Shown in pieces: positions 42,903 to 52,600 of a DNA stretch of 58,677 bases. A program made the position numbers and the translations under genes. The notes beneath the pieces are model-generated. The model did no database searches. It was given only the letters and a program-made list of their open reading frames with translations, and had not been told where the DNA came from. Within the stretch, counting starts at the first letter, position 1. Every line of letters begins with the position of its first letter. This DNA comes from an uncultured Anaerococcus sp. (GTDB taxonomy: Bacteria; Bacillota; Clostridia; Tissierellales; Peptoniphilaceae), in contig NZ_CALTUX010000010.1 of NCBI RefSeq assembly GCF_943912825.1, positions 1 through 58,677 of the forward strand, written 5' to 3'.

Positions 42903-44246
42903 ATGAATAGGAAAGTAAATTTATTGACAGGGGATATCAGGCCTACCCTTCTCCGCCTGTCCTTGCCTCTTGCCCTTACTGCCTTTATCCAGATTGCCTA
43001 TGGTTTTGTAGATACGATTTGGATTGCTAGACTTGGTACTGATGCTGTGGCAGGGGTTGGGATTGCTGGCTTTATTTTTTGGATTGGCAATTCTATTGTC
43101 CTTATTCCTAAGGTAGGGATGGGGGTTTATGCTTCCCAGGCCTATGGATCTGAGAGGGAAGATGAGACGATTAGGATTCTTAATAATGGCTTTATACAGG
43201 CTCTTATTATGGGGCTTGTCTTTACGACTTTTTGTTTGCTTGTAAAGAATGTTTTTATTGAATTTTATAAGCTTGGGGACCTAGCTGAGGCTGCGGCCAA
43301 GGATTATTTCTTTGTGGTGGCCCTTGGTATGATTTTATTTTTTATCGGACCTATGCTTACCCAGGCTTTCACATCCTTGGGGGATTCCTTTACTCCTTTT
43401 GTGATCAATGCTGTTGGTCTTGTGATTAATATTATCCTTGACCCAGTCCTTATCTTTGGCTTTGGGCCAATTCCTGGCCTTGGAGCTAAGGGAGCTGCAA
43501 TTGCTACGATTTTCAGCCAGTTTATTGTAGTTTTTATTTACTTAGTTGTGGTTTTTTCTAAGGATGGCATAATTAAGTCAGCCCTTAAGGAGATTGATTA
43601 TAGGGAGAATTGGCAGCTAGAGATTTTTAAGCTGGGACTTCCTGCTGCTACTCTTTCAGCCTTCCATGCGACTATTTCTATGGTTCTTAATAGGTTTATG
43701 TCATCTTTTGGACCAAAACCTGTTGCTGTTGCTTCAATTGGGGCCCAACTTGAGTCTATTTCATGGAATACAACCGAGGGTATCCAGGTTGGGATCCAGG
43801 CCCTTGTGGCACAAAACTATGGAGCAGAAAATAAGGAAAGGGTGAGAGATTCTATAAAGGAATCCTTCAAACTTGTGGCCTTTATCGGCCTTGTGGCAAG
43901 CCTTGTCCTAATTATTTTTAGGTTTAAACTTTTTAGCATCTTTACTCCTGGAGATAAGGAAGCAATTAAGCTTGGTGCGGCTTATTTATTTATTCTAGGT
44001 CTTTCTCAAGTCTTCATGTCTGTAGAAATTGGCCTTGCAGGATGTTTTAATGGAATGAGTGATACTAAGACTCCGGCGGCCCTTGGGGTCTTGTCAAATA
44101 TATTTAGGGTCCCTATAGCAATTGTCCTTATGCCTATTGTGGGGGTCTACGGAGTGTGGATTGCTATGAGTGCTACATCTATCGTAAAGGGTCTTTTGGC
44201 GACAAGCCTTATTTATAGGAAGCTTAAGAAATACTTGTATAAGTAA
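42903..44246 (+). CDS. MATE family efflux transporter
   Basis: A 447-residue, 12-span protein. LTGDIRPTLLRLSLPLALTAFIQIAYGFVDT and the duplicated half starting near residue 235 (LEIFKLGLPAA) define the MATE fold of the NorM/DinF type. It exports cationic drugs or metabolites by cation antiport. It starts with ATG behind GAAAGGTTG and ends in its own terminator. Confidence 0.92.
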   Translation: MNRKVNLLTGDIRPTLLRLSLPLALTAFIQIAYGFVDTIWIARLGTDAVAGVGIAGFIFWIGNSIVLIPKVGMGVYASQAYGSEREDETIRILNNGFIQALIMGLVFTTFCLLVKNVFIEFYKLGDLAEAAAKDYFFVVALGMILFFIGPMLTQAFTSLGDSFTPFVINAVGLVINIILDPVLIFGFGPIPGLGAKGAAIATIFSQFIVVFIYLVVVFSKDGIIKSALKEIDYRENWQLEIFKLGLPAATLSAFHATISMVLNRFMSSFGPKPVAVASIGAQLESISWNTTEGIQVGIQALVAQNYGAENKERVRDSIKESFKLVAFIGLVASLVLIIFRFKLFSIFTPGDKEAIKLGAAYLFILGLSQVFMSVEIGLAGCFNGMSDTKTPAALGVLSNIFRVPIAIVLMPIVGVYGVWIAMSATSIVKGLLATSLIYRKLKKYLYK

Positions 44247-44253
44247 ATTAATA

Positions 44254-44297
44254 TGACCCCTAAATCCTAGATATGGATGGAGGGGTTTATTTTTTAA
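44254..44297 (+). terminator. Terminator after the MATE gene
   Basis: CCCCTAAATCC pairs with GGATGGAGGGG around TAGATAT (with an internal mismatch), then TTTATTTTTT. Confidence 0.8.
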
Positions 44298-44323
44298 AGA
44301 AATTATCTACTACAAAGAAAAGG

Positions 44324-44352
44324 TTTACAGAATTTGTTTTTTGTAATATTAT
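44324..44352 (+). promoter_or_regulatory. larA promoter
   Basis: TTTACA (44324-44329), 17 bases, TATTAT (44347-44352), about 30 bases before the GTG start. Confidence 0.7.
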
Positions 44353-44382
44353 AATAGTATACATAATTATAAGGAGGATTAA

Positions 44383-45660
44383 GTGAGAACTATTAGATTG
44401 CCTTATGGCAAAGAATTTATAGAAAAAGAAGTAGATGATAAGGTTTTTGTACTTGAGAGTGCCGCTCATACATATAAGGCTGCCAAAAGCCAGGAGGACT
44501 TGGTTAGGGATGCCCTAGAAAACCCAATTGATTCAGAAAAATTAAGAGATTTAGCTAAGGGCAAGAAGAGGATTACCCTTATTACATCTGACCATACAAG
44601 GCCAGTACCATCAGCCATTACCCTTCCAATTCTTTTGGAAGAAATCAGAAAGGGAAACCCAGATGCTGATATTACAATCCTTATAGCGACAGGCTTCCAT
44701 AGGCCAACTACTAAGGAAGAGATGATTTCTAAATTTGGCAAGGAGATTGTCGAAAATGAAAAAATCGTAAACCATATCTCTTCAAAAGATGAGGACATGG
44801 TAGACCTTGGTACCCTTCCATCTGGCGGAAAATTACTTATTAATAAAGTCGCTGTTGATTGTGATTTGCTTATATCAGAAGGCTTTATCGAGCCACATTT
44901 CTTTGCAGGATTTTCTGGAGGAAGAAAGTCAATACTTCCTGGCGTAGCTAGCCAAAAGACTGTATTTGCCAACCACTGCTCTAAATTTATAGCAAGTGAT
45001 TACTCAAGAACAGGAATCCTAAAGGAAAACCCAATCCACAAAGACATGGAATACGCAGCCAATAAGGCAGGCCTTGCCTTTATTTTAAATGTCGTTATAG
45101 ATGCCGATAAGAAGATAATAAATGCCTTTGCAGGAGATAAGGTCACAGCCCACGCTACAGGTTGTGAATTTGTAAGGAAACTTTCAACCGTAGAAGGGGT
45201 AAATGCAGATATTGCCATTACAACAAATGGCGGCTATCCACTTGATCAAAATGTCTACCAATCAGTCAAATCAATGACAGCAGCAGAAGCGGCTGCAGCT
45301 GATGATGGAGTAATTATTGAAATATCCAGATGTAATGACGGCCACGGTGGTCAAAGCTTCTATGAGACCTTTAGAGATGCTAAAAGTCCAAAAGAAGTAG
45401 AGGACAGGGTTCTCCAAATCCCAATGGAAGAAACTATAGCAGACCAATGGGAAATCCAAATCCTTGCAAGAATCCTAGTTCGCCACAAGGTAATATTTGT
45501 AACTGACCCATCAAACAAATCTTTAATTGAAGATATGCATATGGAATATGCAGAAAACCTTGACCAAGCCCTAGCAAGAGCTAAAGAAATCAAGGGAGAA
45601 GATGCCCGCATAGCCTACGTACCAGATGGGGTATCTGTAATTGTTAATAAACAAAAATAA
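44383..45660 (+). CDS. larA: LarA family nickel-pincer racemase (lactate racemase-like)
   Basis: A 425-residue LarA homologue from GTG 44383 behind AAGGAGG. DHTRPVP, GFHRPT (catalytic His), EPHFFAGFSGGRKSILPG (second His and the cofactor-binding Lys) and FANHCSKF (metal-ligand His region) are all present, so the site for the nickel pincer nucleotide cofactor looks intact. Known enzymes racemise lactate or other 2-hydroxyacids. The cofactor-making genes larB, larC and larE are not in the window. The symbol indicates family; the natural 2-hydroxyacid may differ. Confidence 0.85.
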   Translation: MRTIRLPYGKEFIEKEVDDKVFVLESAAHTYKAAKSQEDLVRDALENPIDSEKLRDLAKGKKRITLITSDHTRPVPSAITLPILLEEIRKGNPDADITILIATGFHRPTTKEEMISKFGKEIVENEKIVNHISSKDEDMVDLGTLPSGGKLLINKVAVDCDLLISEGFIEPHFFAGFSGGRKSILPGVASQKTVFANHCSKFIASDYSRTGILKENPIHKDMEYAANKAGLAFILNVVIDADKKIINAFAGDKVTAHATGCEFVRKLSTVEGVNADIAITTNGGYPLDQNVYQSVKSMTAAEAAAADDGVIIEISRCNDGHGGQSFYETFRDAKSPKEVEDRVLQIPMEETIADQWEIQILARILVRHKVIFVTDPSNKSLIEDMHMEYAENLDQALARAKEIKGEDARIAYVPDGVSVIVNKQK

Positions 45661-45673
45661 AATATAAGAAGCA

Positions 45674-45704
45674 AAAGACCGGCTAAAAAATAGTCGGTCT
45701 TTGT
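45674..45704. terminator. Bidirectional terminator after larA
   Basis: AAAGACCGGCTA (45674-45685) pairs with TAGTCGGTCTTT (45691-45702), serving both larA and the convergent HAD gene. Confidence 0.9.
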
Positions 45705-45707
45705 TCT

Positions 45708-46367
45708 TTATTTGAGATTTTCTATATCTATTTCTGCTATGGTATCCATTACTTGGTCGGCTTCTTTTTTTATATCTGCCCATTCATTTTCATTCCATGG
45801 GAAGTCCTTAAGGCCTACTGTCCTTATTCCTTCCTTTCCTGCTGCCTTGATGGCATAGAGGGCATCGTCAAAGAGTATACATTCGGATGGTTTTGCTCCG
45901 TGTTTTTTGATTATATAGTGCCAATAGTCTGGGTCTGATTTTTTCATATCCAAGAGGTCAGGTGTGGCAAAAAAGTCGAAATAATCAAAGATTCCTAGCC
46001 TTGTAAGGGCCATTTTTAGGTAAGGATAGGAAGTAGAAGATGCTACTGCCATGGAAAATCCAGCATCTTTGAGTTTTTTTAGGATTTCAATAGCTCCTTT
46101 TTTTGGCATGAGGGTATTTTTATAGCCATCTGTAATTATGTGGTCAAAGTGGTCCATGACTTCTTGAGCGGTCATGTCCTTGGCTATTTCATCGGCTATA
46201 TAGACGCACATAGCCTCAAAGGAAAGGGCTTCTATTTTGCCCTTTTCTTCTTTTGTGAGGTCTTCTAGCCTAAAGCCATATTTTGAAAAAAGCTCATTTT
46301 GCGGCTCTATCCATATGTGCATGGAGTCTAAAATTGTACCGTCTACATCAAATATTAATTTTTTCAT
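45708..46367 (-). CDS. HAD family phosphatase/beta-phosphoglucomutase-like
   Basis: A 219-residue HAD subfamily IA protein. Motif I LIFDVDGTILDS, motif II VASSTS, the conserved Lys in MKKSDPDYW and motif IV ILFDDALYAIKAA are present, with a helical cap between. Such proteins hydrolyse small phosphate esters or isomerise beta-glucose-1-phosphate. It starts eight bases after the secreted nuclease gene ends, so the two may be co-transcribed. Confidence 0.88.
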   Translation of the reverse strand: MKKLIFDVDGTILDSMHIWIEPQNELFSKYGFRLEDLTKEEKGKIEALSFEAMCVYIADEIAKDMTAQEVMDHFDHIITDGYKNTLMPKKGAIEILKKLKDAGFSMAVASSTSYPYLKMALTRLGIFDYFDFFATPDLLDMKKSDPDYWHYIIKKHGAKPSECILFDDALYAIKAAGKEGIRTVGLKDFPWNENEWADIKKEADQVMDTIAEIDIENLK

Positions 46368-46375
46368 TATTTTTC

Positions 46376-47377
46376 CTATCTTTGGGCAGGATCATAGCCG
46401 GCTTTTTCTGCAGCTTCTGCGCTTGAAAACCAGGTTACATTTTCAACTTTAATTTTGTTGTAGTCTCTTTGGCCAGGTCTGTGGTAGACGCCTGAATTCA
46501 TGTTAGCCTTTATTGGGCCATATGTTACATCTGCCAAGTAGGTGGATTTTCCTTTTGTTACATAGGCAACCTTTTGGTCAACGATTGGTATATCGCCATT
46601 GCCTACGTATTTGCCCTTGCTTTGTGAAGAGCTTGATCCTTGAGAATTTGATTGGCCTTGGCTTGGCTTACTTGTTTCTTCACTCTCACTAGGGCCATAT
46701 GCTTCAAACTTAGCTCTTTCTGCCTTATTGTAGAGGCCTCTTTCTTCTCTTGCTGCGGTTTTAGCAATCTCTCTGAAATAATCTAGGTATTTTACATTTG
46801 GTGGGAAGGTTGCGAGGGCACCGTAACCATCTCTTAGGAGGATGCCGTTATACATCTTATCTCTTGCCTCTTCAAATGTTGGATTTGCAAGGTTTTTTGG
46901 GAGTTCTAGCCAGATGTACCTAAGTGACCTATAATACCTATCTGTATCTGACACGTCCTTTTCTAGGTAGACTTCACGGCCAGATAATTGTGATTTTGTG
47001 AAGTTTGAGGCTTCTTTTCCGTAAAAACCTACTGGTTTTGATGGGTGAACTGTATCTGGTGTATCCACTCCTATCATCCTTATTTTGTACTTATTGTTAC
47101 CTATGCGAGCTGTAACTGTATCACCATCAGATACGTGCACTATTTGTGCCTTGACGAAATTTGCGGTATTGTTCTTGCTTGTATTTGCTTTTTTGCCGTT
47201 CTTTACTTCATTTTCAGAGATGAGCTTTGGATTTGAAGATTCTTTATCTATTGATTTTAAGCCACAAGCTACATCCATATCATAATTATCATAATAGACT
47301 ACTTGACTGGCGTGGCTGGTAAAGGCACTTGCAGCAAAACTTAGGCTTAGGGCCAGGGTTAATAATAATTTTTTCAT
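46376..47377 (-). CDS. Secreted thermonuclease-family protein
   Basis: A 333-residue exported protein. Residues 1-23 are a signal peptide (KKLLLTLALSLSFAASAFTSHA). The mature N-terminus begins SQVVYYDNYDMDV. A staphylococcal-nuclease domain spans about 72-205 (VSDGDTVTARI, MIGVDTPDTVHP, REERGLYNKAERA); catalytic Arg/Glu positions fall in YLEKD and RYRSLRY-like segments (DTDRYYRSLRYIW). A Ser/Gln-rich linker (about 215-245) leads to a C-terminal domain ending NSGVYHRPGQRDYNKI, the NSxxYHxPG type found in many surface nucleases. It should degrade extracellular nucleic acids. Confidence 0.88.
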   Translation of the reverse strand: MKKLLLTLALSLSFAASAFTSHASQVVYYDNYDMDVACGLKSIDKESSNPKLISENEVKNGKKANTSKNNTANFVKAQIVHVSDGDTVTARIGNNKYKIRMIGVDTPDTVHPSKPVGFYGKEASNFTKSQLSGREVYLEKDVSDTDRYYRSLRYIWLELPKNLANPTFEEARDKMYNGILLRDGYGALATFPPNVKYLDYFREIAKTAAREERGLYNKAERAKFEAYGPSESEETSKPSQGQSNSQGSSSSQSKGKYVGNGDIPIVDQKVAYVTKGKSTYLADVTYGPIKANMNSGVYHRPGQRDYNKIKVENVTWFSSAEAAEKAGYDPAQR

Positions 47378-47470
47378 AATATCTCCTTTTTTATTCTTAT
47401 ATATATTTTATATGATTTCTAAGATAAAGGCAATGAAAAACAGCCTAAACTTTCGTTTAGACTGTAAAAT

Positions 47471-48307
47471 TTAATATGGTATAGCTAGGGCGTTCATTGT
47501 GCCGACTGCTAATTGTTCAAATGATCTGTGGTTATTTTCAAAGGCTGGTGAATATTTATTTATAAAGGACTTATAAGTTGTGTAGCCCTTATCTGCATAA
47601 GCTTCACGCATTAGTTTGAAAAGTACTTCAACTCCAGCATCAACTGTTGGTGGGTTAATCCATTTAGATTTACCTGCGTAAGCATAACCATATTCTGAAC
47701 CATAACCACCCTTTGTGTAGCGGATTGATCCGAAATTGTATTTACCACCTGCAGCTGCCATTCCAAAAGTTGTTTCCTTAGCGATTTGGCCCATGAAGAT
47801 TCCCACGTTTATCCCATATTTTTGAGAATATTTCATGATTGTATCTCCATAGCCCTTAAGAGCTGTGTAGTGGCCTCTTTTTTCTAGGAAGCGATTTATG
47901 TAGTCTCCATTTATGTGGTCAGGGTTTTTGGTACGGATATCAAAGTTTGAAATAACTCCCTGCTTGTAACCTCTCCAAGCAACCTTACCTGGCTCATCCT
48001 TAGTACCTGTAGCATTCTTGCTTGTACCGGTGATTTCAATCCTATCTGGATGGTCATCGCTTTTTGCTTCTTCCTTAACTTCCATATCGTTTGCTCCCTT
48101 ATAAAGGGTAGGTTTTATTTCAGTTTTTTCTAATTTTTTTTCTCCCTTGCTAGCATCTTCCTTGATTTGATCAATATCAAGACTAACTTGGTCGTAATAA
48201 ACTACTGTATCTTGCTTAGATTCTTCTACATCTTCTGCAGCAAAGGCAGGTTTTGTCAGGCTTGCAAAAAATATTGCTCCTGCTAATATATATTTAAAAT
48301 TCTTCAT
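47471..48307 (-). CDS. Secreted glucosaminidase-like cell-wall hydrolase
   Basis: A 278-residue exported protein with a signal peptide to about residue 23. After it comes EESKQDTVVYYDQVSLDID, echoing the nuclease encoded next to it. Residues about 150-278 (YSQKYGINVGIFMGQIAKET, then GKYNFGSIRYTKGGYGSEYG and STNP-like loops) resemble the lysozyme-fold glucosaminidase family, with Glu in IAKETTFG as the candidate acid. It would cut peptidoglycan glycan strands. There is no wall-binding domain, so it may be released or act with partners. Confidence 0.65.
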   Translation of the reverse strand: MKNFKYILAGAIFFASLTKPAFAAEDVEESKQDTVVYYDQVSLDIDQIKEDASKGEKKLEKTEIKPTLYKGANDMEVKEEAKSDDHPDRIEITGTSKNATGTKDEPGKVAWRGYKQGVISNFDIRTKNPDHINGDYINRFLEKRGHYTALKGYGDTIMKYSQKYGINVGIFMGQIAKETTFGMAAAGGKYNFGSIRYTKGGYGSEYGYAYAGKSKWINPPTVDAGVEVLFKLMREAYADKGYTTYKSFINKYSPAFENNHRSFEQLAVGTMNALAIPY

Positions 48308-48338
48308 TTTTTCTCCTAATCTCTATACGATAGTTTAT

Positions 48339-48367
48339 ATTCTATACCATCTTTATGGAAAAGTCAA
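48339..48367 (-). promoter_or_regulatory. Promoter of the glucosaminidase-like gene
   Basis: On the minus strand TTGACT (48367-48362), 17 bases, TAGAAT (48344-48339). Confidence 0.75.
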
Positions 48368-48471
48368 CAAAACAATTACAAAATATTTACAAAAAGATTA
48401 CAAAATCTCGGATAAGCCCTAGAATTAGGGGGCAAATATTACAAAATAAATTCGAATATAAGATTAGATTC

Positions 48472-48499
48472 TTGAGAAACTACAGGCTTGTTATATAAT
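48472..48499 (+). promoter_or_regulatory. Promoter of the chromate-transporter pair
   Basis: TTGAGA (48472-48477), 16 bases, TATAAT (48494-48499). Confidence 0.7.
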
Positions 48500-48542
48500 A
48501 AAATTAAGATAAATACATAGAATAATTGAAAGGAAGATGGTC

Positions 48543-49079
48543 ATGAACATACTTTTAGACTTATACATAACTTTTTTTAAAATCGGCCTTTTTACCTTTG
48601 GTGGGGGCTATGCTATGCTTCCCTTGCTTGAAAAGGAATTGGTTGATAAGAAATCCTGGGCCACTAGCGAGGAAATCCTTGATTATTATGCCATCGGCCA
48701 GTCGACACCTGGGATTATAGCTATAAATACATCAACCTTTTGTGGTTATAAGATGGGAGGGGATATGGGAGGCCTTGTGGCAAGTCTTGGTTTTATCAGC
48801 CCATCTGTCATTATAATTACACTTATAGCAGGTTTTCTTAAGAATTTTTCCCATATTGTCTGGATCCAGCATGCTTTTTCCGGCATCCGCATAGCTGTAT
48901 CTGCCCTTGTTTTGTATTCTGTAATAAATATGGTGAAGAAAAACGCCAATACGAGCATGAAATTTTTGATCTTTATCCTTACTTTTTTGGCAATTGGGGT
49001 CTTTGACCTATCGCCAATTCTTATTGTAATAATCGTGGCAGGTCTTGGTATAGGACTTGGGAGGGTGAAAAATGCTTAG
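48543..49079 (+). CDS. Chromate transporter family protein, first half-size subunit
   Basis: About 178 residues from ATG 48543; the ATG at 48537 is too close to AAAGGA. KIGLFTFGGGYAMLPLLE, then DYYAIGQSTPGIIAINTSTFCGYK, are the CHR domain signatures. It has about six membrane spans. Half-size CHR proteins occur as co-transcribed pairs that together form one transporter. In organisms not exposed to chromate the physiological anion is unknown. It overlaps the next gene by eight bases. Confidence 0.9.
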   Translation: MNILLDLYITFFKIGLFTFGGGYAMLPLLEKELVDKKSWATSEEILDYYAIGQSTPGIIAINTSTFCGYKMGGDMGGLVASLGFISPSVIIITLIAGFLKNFSHIVWIQHAFSGIRIAVSALVLYSVINMVKKNANTSMKFLIFILTFLAIGVFDLSPILIVIIVAGLGIGLGRVKNA

Positions 49080-49632
49080 ACTAATGTGGGAATTTTTTAA
49101 GACAGGACTTTTTGCAGTAGGTGGGGGAATGGCGACAATTCCTTTCCTTCAAGATATGGGTGAGAAGTATGGATATTTTACAAGCGAAGAGCTCTTAGAT
49201 ATGATTGCAGTTTCAGAATCAACTCCAGGGGCCATCGGCATAAATATGGCAACCTACGCTGGCAACAAGGCCTACGGTCCTCTTGGTGGAATTTTAGCAA
49301 CCCTTTCCTTAATCGCAGGACCTATCATTATAATTTTAATAATTGCAAGGATGATGAGTAAATTCAAAAATTCAAAGCTAGTAGCAGATGCCTTTTCCAC
49401 CCTAAGACCAGCCACAGCTGGCCTAATCCTTGGTGCCATGGCATCAGTCCTTGTCATAACATTATTTGACCTTGACTTATTTAGGCAAAGCGGAAATATA
49501 ACAGACCTTATTAGGCCCCTACCTATAGCCCTTTTTGCTATATTTTTAGGAATTATGTTTAAATTCAAAAAGCTCCACCCCCTATGGATAATAGGAGCCG
49601 GAGCCTTATGCGGGGTAATCTTTGCCCTTTAA
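49072..49632 (+). CDS. Chromate transporter family protein, second half-size subunit
   Basis: A 186-residue CHR domain. KTGLFAVGGGMATIPFLQDM and DMIAVSESTPGAIGINMATYAG parallel the first subunit, showing that the pair arose by duplication. It is predicted to insert in the opposite orientation to the first, as known for CHR pairs. A strong terminator follows. Confidence 0.9.
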   Translation: MLRLMWEFFKTGLFAVGGGMATIPFLQDMGEKYGYFTSEELLDMIAVSESTPGAIGINMATYAGNKAYGPLGGILATLSLIAGPIIIILIIARMMSKFKNSKLVADAFSTLRPATAGLILGAMASVLVITLFDLDLFRQSGNITDLIRPLPIALFAIFLGIMFKFKKLHPLWIIGAGALCGVIFAL

Positions 49633-49642
49633 ATAATTTTTA

Positions 49643-49686
49643 AAATCTCCATGACCAAGGAATCCCTGGTCATGGAGATTTTTTAT
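49643..49686. terminator. Bidirectional terminator
   Basis: AATCTCCATGACCA (49644-49657) pairs perfectly with TGGTCATGGAGATT (49667-49680); TTTTTT follows on the plus strand and overlaps the 3' end of the convergent GH2 gene. Confidence 0.92.
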
Positions 49687-52600
49687 AACTTAATCCTTAG
49701 GGATCTTAGGCGGATTTTGTCTATATTTTCTATACTTCCCTTTATTTTTATGAAGGTTGCGGCAAAGATGCCAAAATCATAGGTGGTAGTACCTGCTTCT
49801 TTTATGATTTTTTCTGGAATGATGACTTTAAAAGTATCTTCATCCTCGCTTTCTCCAATCAGGAAGCTTATATCTTCTATAGTACTAGCTGAAATTATTT
49901 CTATTTGGCCAAAGACCTGCTGGGTGTCAAAGGCAAAGAAGGCTTGGTTTTCATTTCTCTCTTGCCTTAGGGCAAAGTCTTCTATATAGGCATCTAGTCT
50001 GTATTTTTCTAGAAGTTTTTTTATTTTAACTTCTCCATTGTAGGTATTTCCACAAAGGCTAAGGCTTACTTTAACTTGCCAGGAGCCGTTTTTTATAAAA
50101 TAATCTTCATCAAAATTATCATATGTTAGATTCTTGCCGTGGTAGTAAATTTCCCCCTCATCATCTATTAGGGGAATAGATTTGGGAAGGATTGGGTCCT
50201 CGCCTTCAAAGATTCCCATCTCATAGGTCATAAGCCTTGCATCTTTTTTTATATTTTTCATATAGAGGGTTATTGGGATATTTTCATCAAAACTTCTATA
50301 GCTTGCAAAATCATCGTCTTTGTTTATTTCAACAAGGTCCCAAGACTTAGAATCCTGGATGAATTTTTCTGGATAAGTCTCATCATCAAATGTCAGTAGA
50401 TACTTGTCATATTCTATGCTTGAGGATTTTTTAAATTCTCCCTTAGCTTCTATTTCTATTTGACTTTCTTTTAGATTTTTCCCATAAGCTTTGACTATGA
50501 CAGGACCGGCGTCTATAGCTTCTATTATGGCAAGGAGTCTTCCTCCGTAGGTTTTTTTGTGATTTGTTTTAAAGGTCTCATGGTCTGTTTGTAGACCTGA
50601 GTCTAGGGCAAGAAGCCTTGCATTGTTAGAGACTTCTACAAATATTTCATCCCTTGCATCTGTTTTTATTTGGCCATTTTTATCGACAAGGTCAATTGTA
50701 ATATAATTTATTTTTTCATTATCATCTGAAAAATAAGGATAAAAGGCATGTAGCTTTATGAAAGTTTCATCTCCTGGTGTCCATATTTTTGACCTGCCAA
50801 CTGTGTTTTCTATTATTTTCTCGTCCTTATCATAGGAAATTGCCTCGATTTTTCCCTTTTCATAGGGCATGTGCCAAGTCATGTAGAGGGCCTTGTGGCC
50901 ATTTTCTCCTTCTAGTTTCTTGTAGGCAAAACCTGCTGGAGTTTTTACTTCCTCCATATATTTTTTGTCGAGAGATTTTCTCTTGCCTTTGGAGTCTGTA
51001 AAGATTAGCTCTACAGCCCAGGCATTGGTATAGACTGTAAGAGGGACATTTTCTGTAAAAGATCCAAGTTCTTTGTCATTCCAAGAAGGCAGGATGTGGG
51101 TGGTTGTATCCTTATCATTCCACTGGGCCCTATAAAAATAATAGGAATCTTTGGCAAAGCCAGCCGTATCGACTAGGCCAAAAAATGATGACCTTGGGGC
51201 ATTTTTCCCATAAGGAAAGCCTCTTGCTATAGCATTGTAGGGAGTGGGTTCTCCTAGGTAGTCAAAGCCTGTCCAAATGGCCTCTCCCATTAGGAAATCA
51301 CGATTTATGACATCATACCAAGCTTCTGCTGCGAGATTGCCCCAAGCGACCTTAGAATCATCAAAGGATGTTAGCCTAAAATCATCTCTCAAATCTCCTC
51401 CCAGCCTGTCGTAGCAGGCCCTAGAGTTGATGGATGAGGCTGATTCCGATTGCCAAAGAATCCAATTAGGGTAATCCTTGTGGATTTGTTCATATTTTTC
51501 GTCATAACAATAATTCAGTCCCACAAGCCCCTTGCTTTTTGTGATTTCTTCTTCGATTTCAAGAAGGACTGGGTCATAGCCATCTCTTAGGGAATTGTCT
51601 CCGATTGTCAAAAATCTTTTCTGGTCAATTTCTCTTGCCCAGGCGATTAGATTTTTGGCAATTTTTAGATATTCTTTTCTCTTGCTTTGGTTAGTCCCAC
51701 ACATGAGCTCATTGCCCAGAGAATAGGCGATGATGGCAGGAGAGTTGTAATCCCTCCTTAGAGTTTCCTTTAGGTCATATTCAGCCCAGGTCATTTCTTC
51801 TTTAGAATTTAAAAGATGACTTGGGCCGATTTTTTTATCAAAAAATCTCGAATAATCATTGTAGTCGTTGTTTTTATCCATTATCCAGCCGTCAAAGATT
51901 TCTTCTATTAGGAGGATGCCGTACCTGTTGGCTATATCGATTAGCTTTGATGAGGCGGGATTGTGGGTGACTCTTATGGCATTTGCTCCCATGTCCTTCA
52001 TTATGAGGACCTGTCTTAAAATTGCCCTATGGTGGTCGGCTGCACCCAAGGCTCCTTGGTCGTGGTGGAGGCAAACTGCCTTAAGCTTAATAGGCTTGCC
52101 ATTTAATTTTAGGCCGTTTTGGCTAGATGTAGATAAATACCTAAAGCCATAGTCATTTGTGACTATATCAAGGACTTCTCCGTTTTTTTCTATTGTCGAT
52201 TGAATTTTATAAAGATTTGCTGAGTCCGGACTCCAAAGTCTTGGGTATTTTATTTGGAAATTACTTTCTAGCTTTAAATCTTCTGCAGGATTTATTGTAA
52301 AATACTCTGACTCATAAGTTTTGATGACCTTATTATCGTAAATAAGTTTGTGGCTTATCCTTATTTTTTCTTGGTTTTTACCTTTATTTTCTAGACTGGC
52401 CTTGATTTTTAAAGTGACATCAGCCTTATTTTCCTCAAGACCAATGTCATTTATTTTTATTTCTTTAAAGTAAATGTCATCTGCAAGGATTAGGTCCACA
52501 TCTCTAAAGATGCCAGAACCTGAATACCAGCGACTGGTAGGGATTGGATTATCAACCCTTATGGCCAAGATATTTTCCCTATCATAATAGAGAAAATCGG

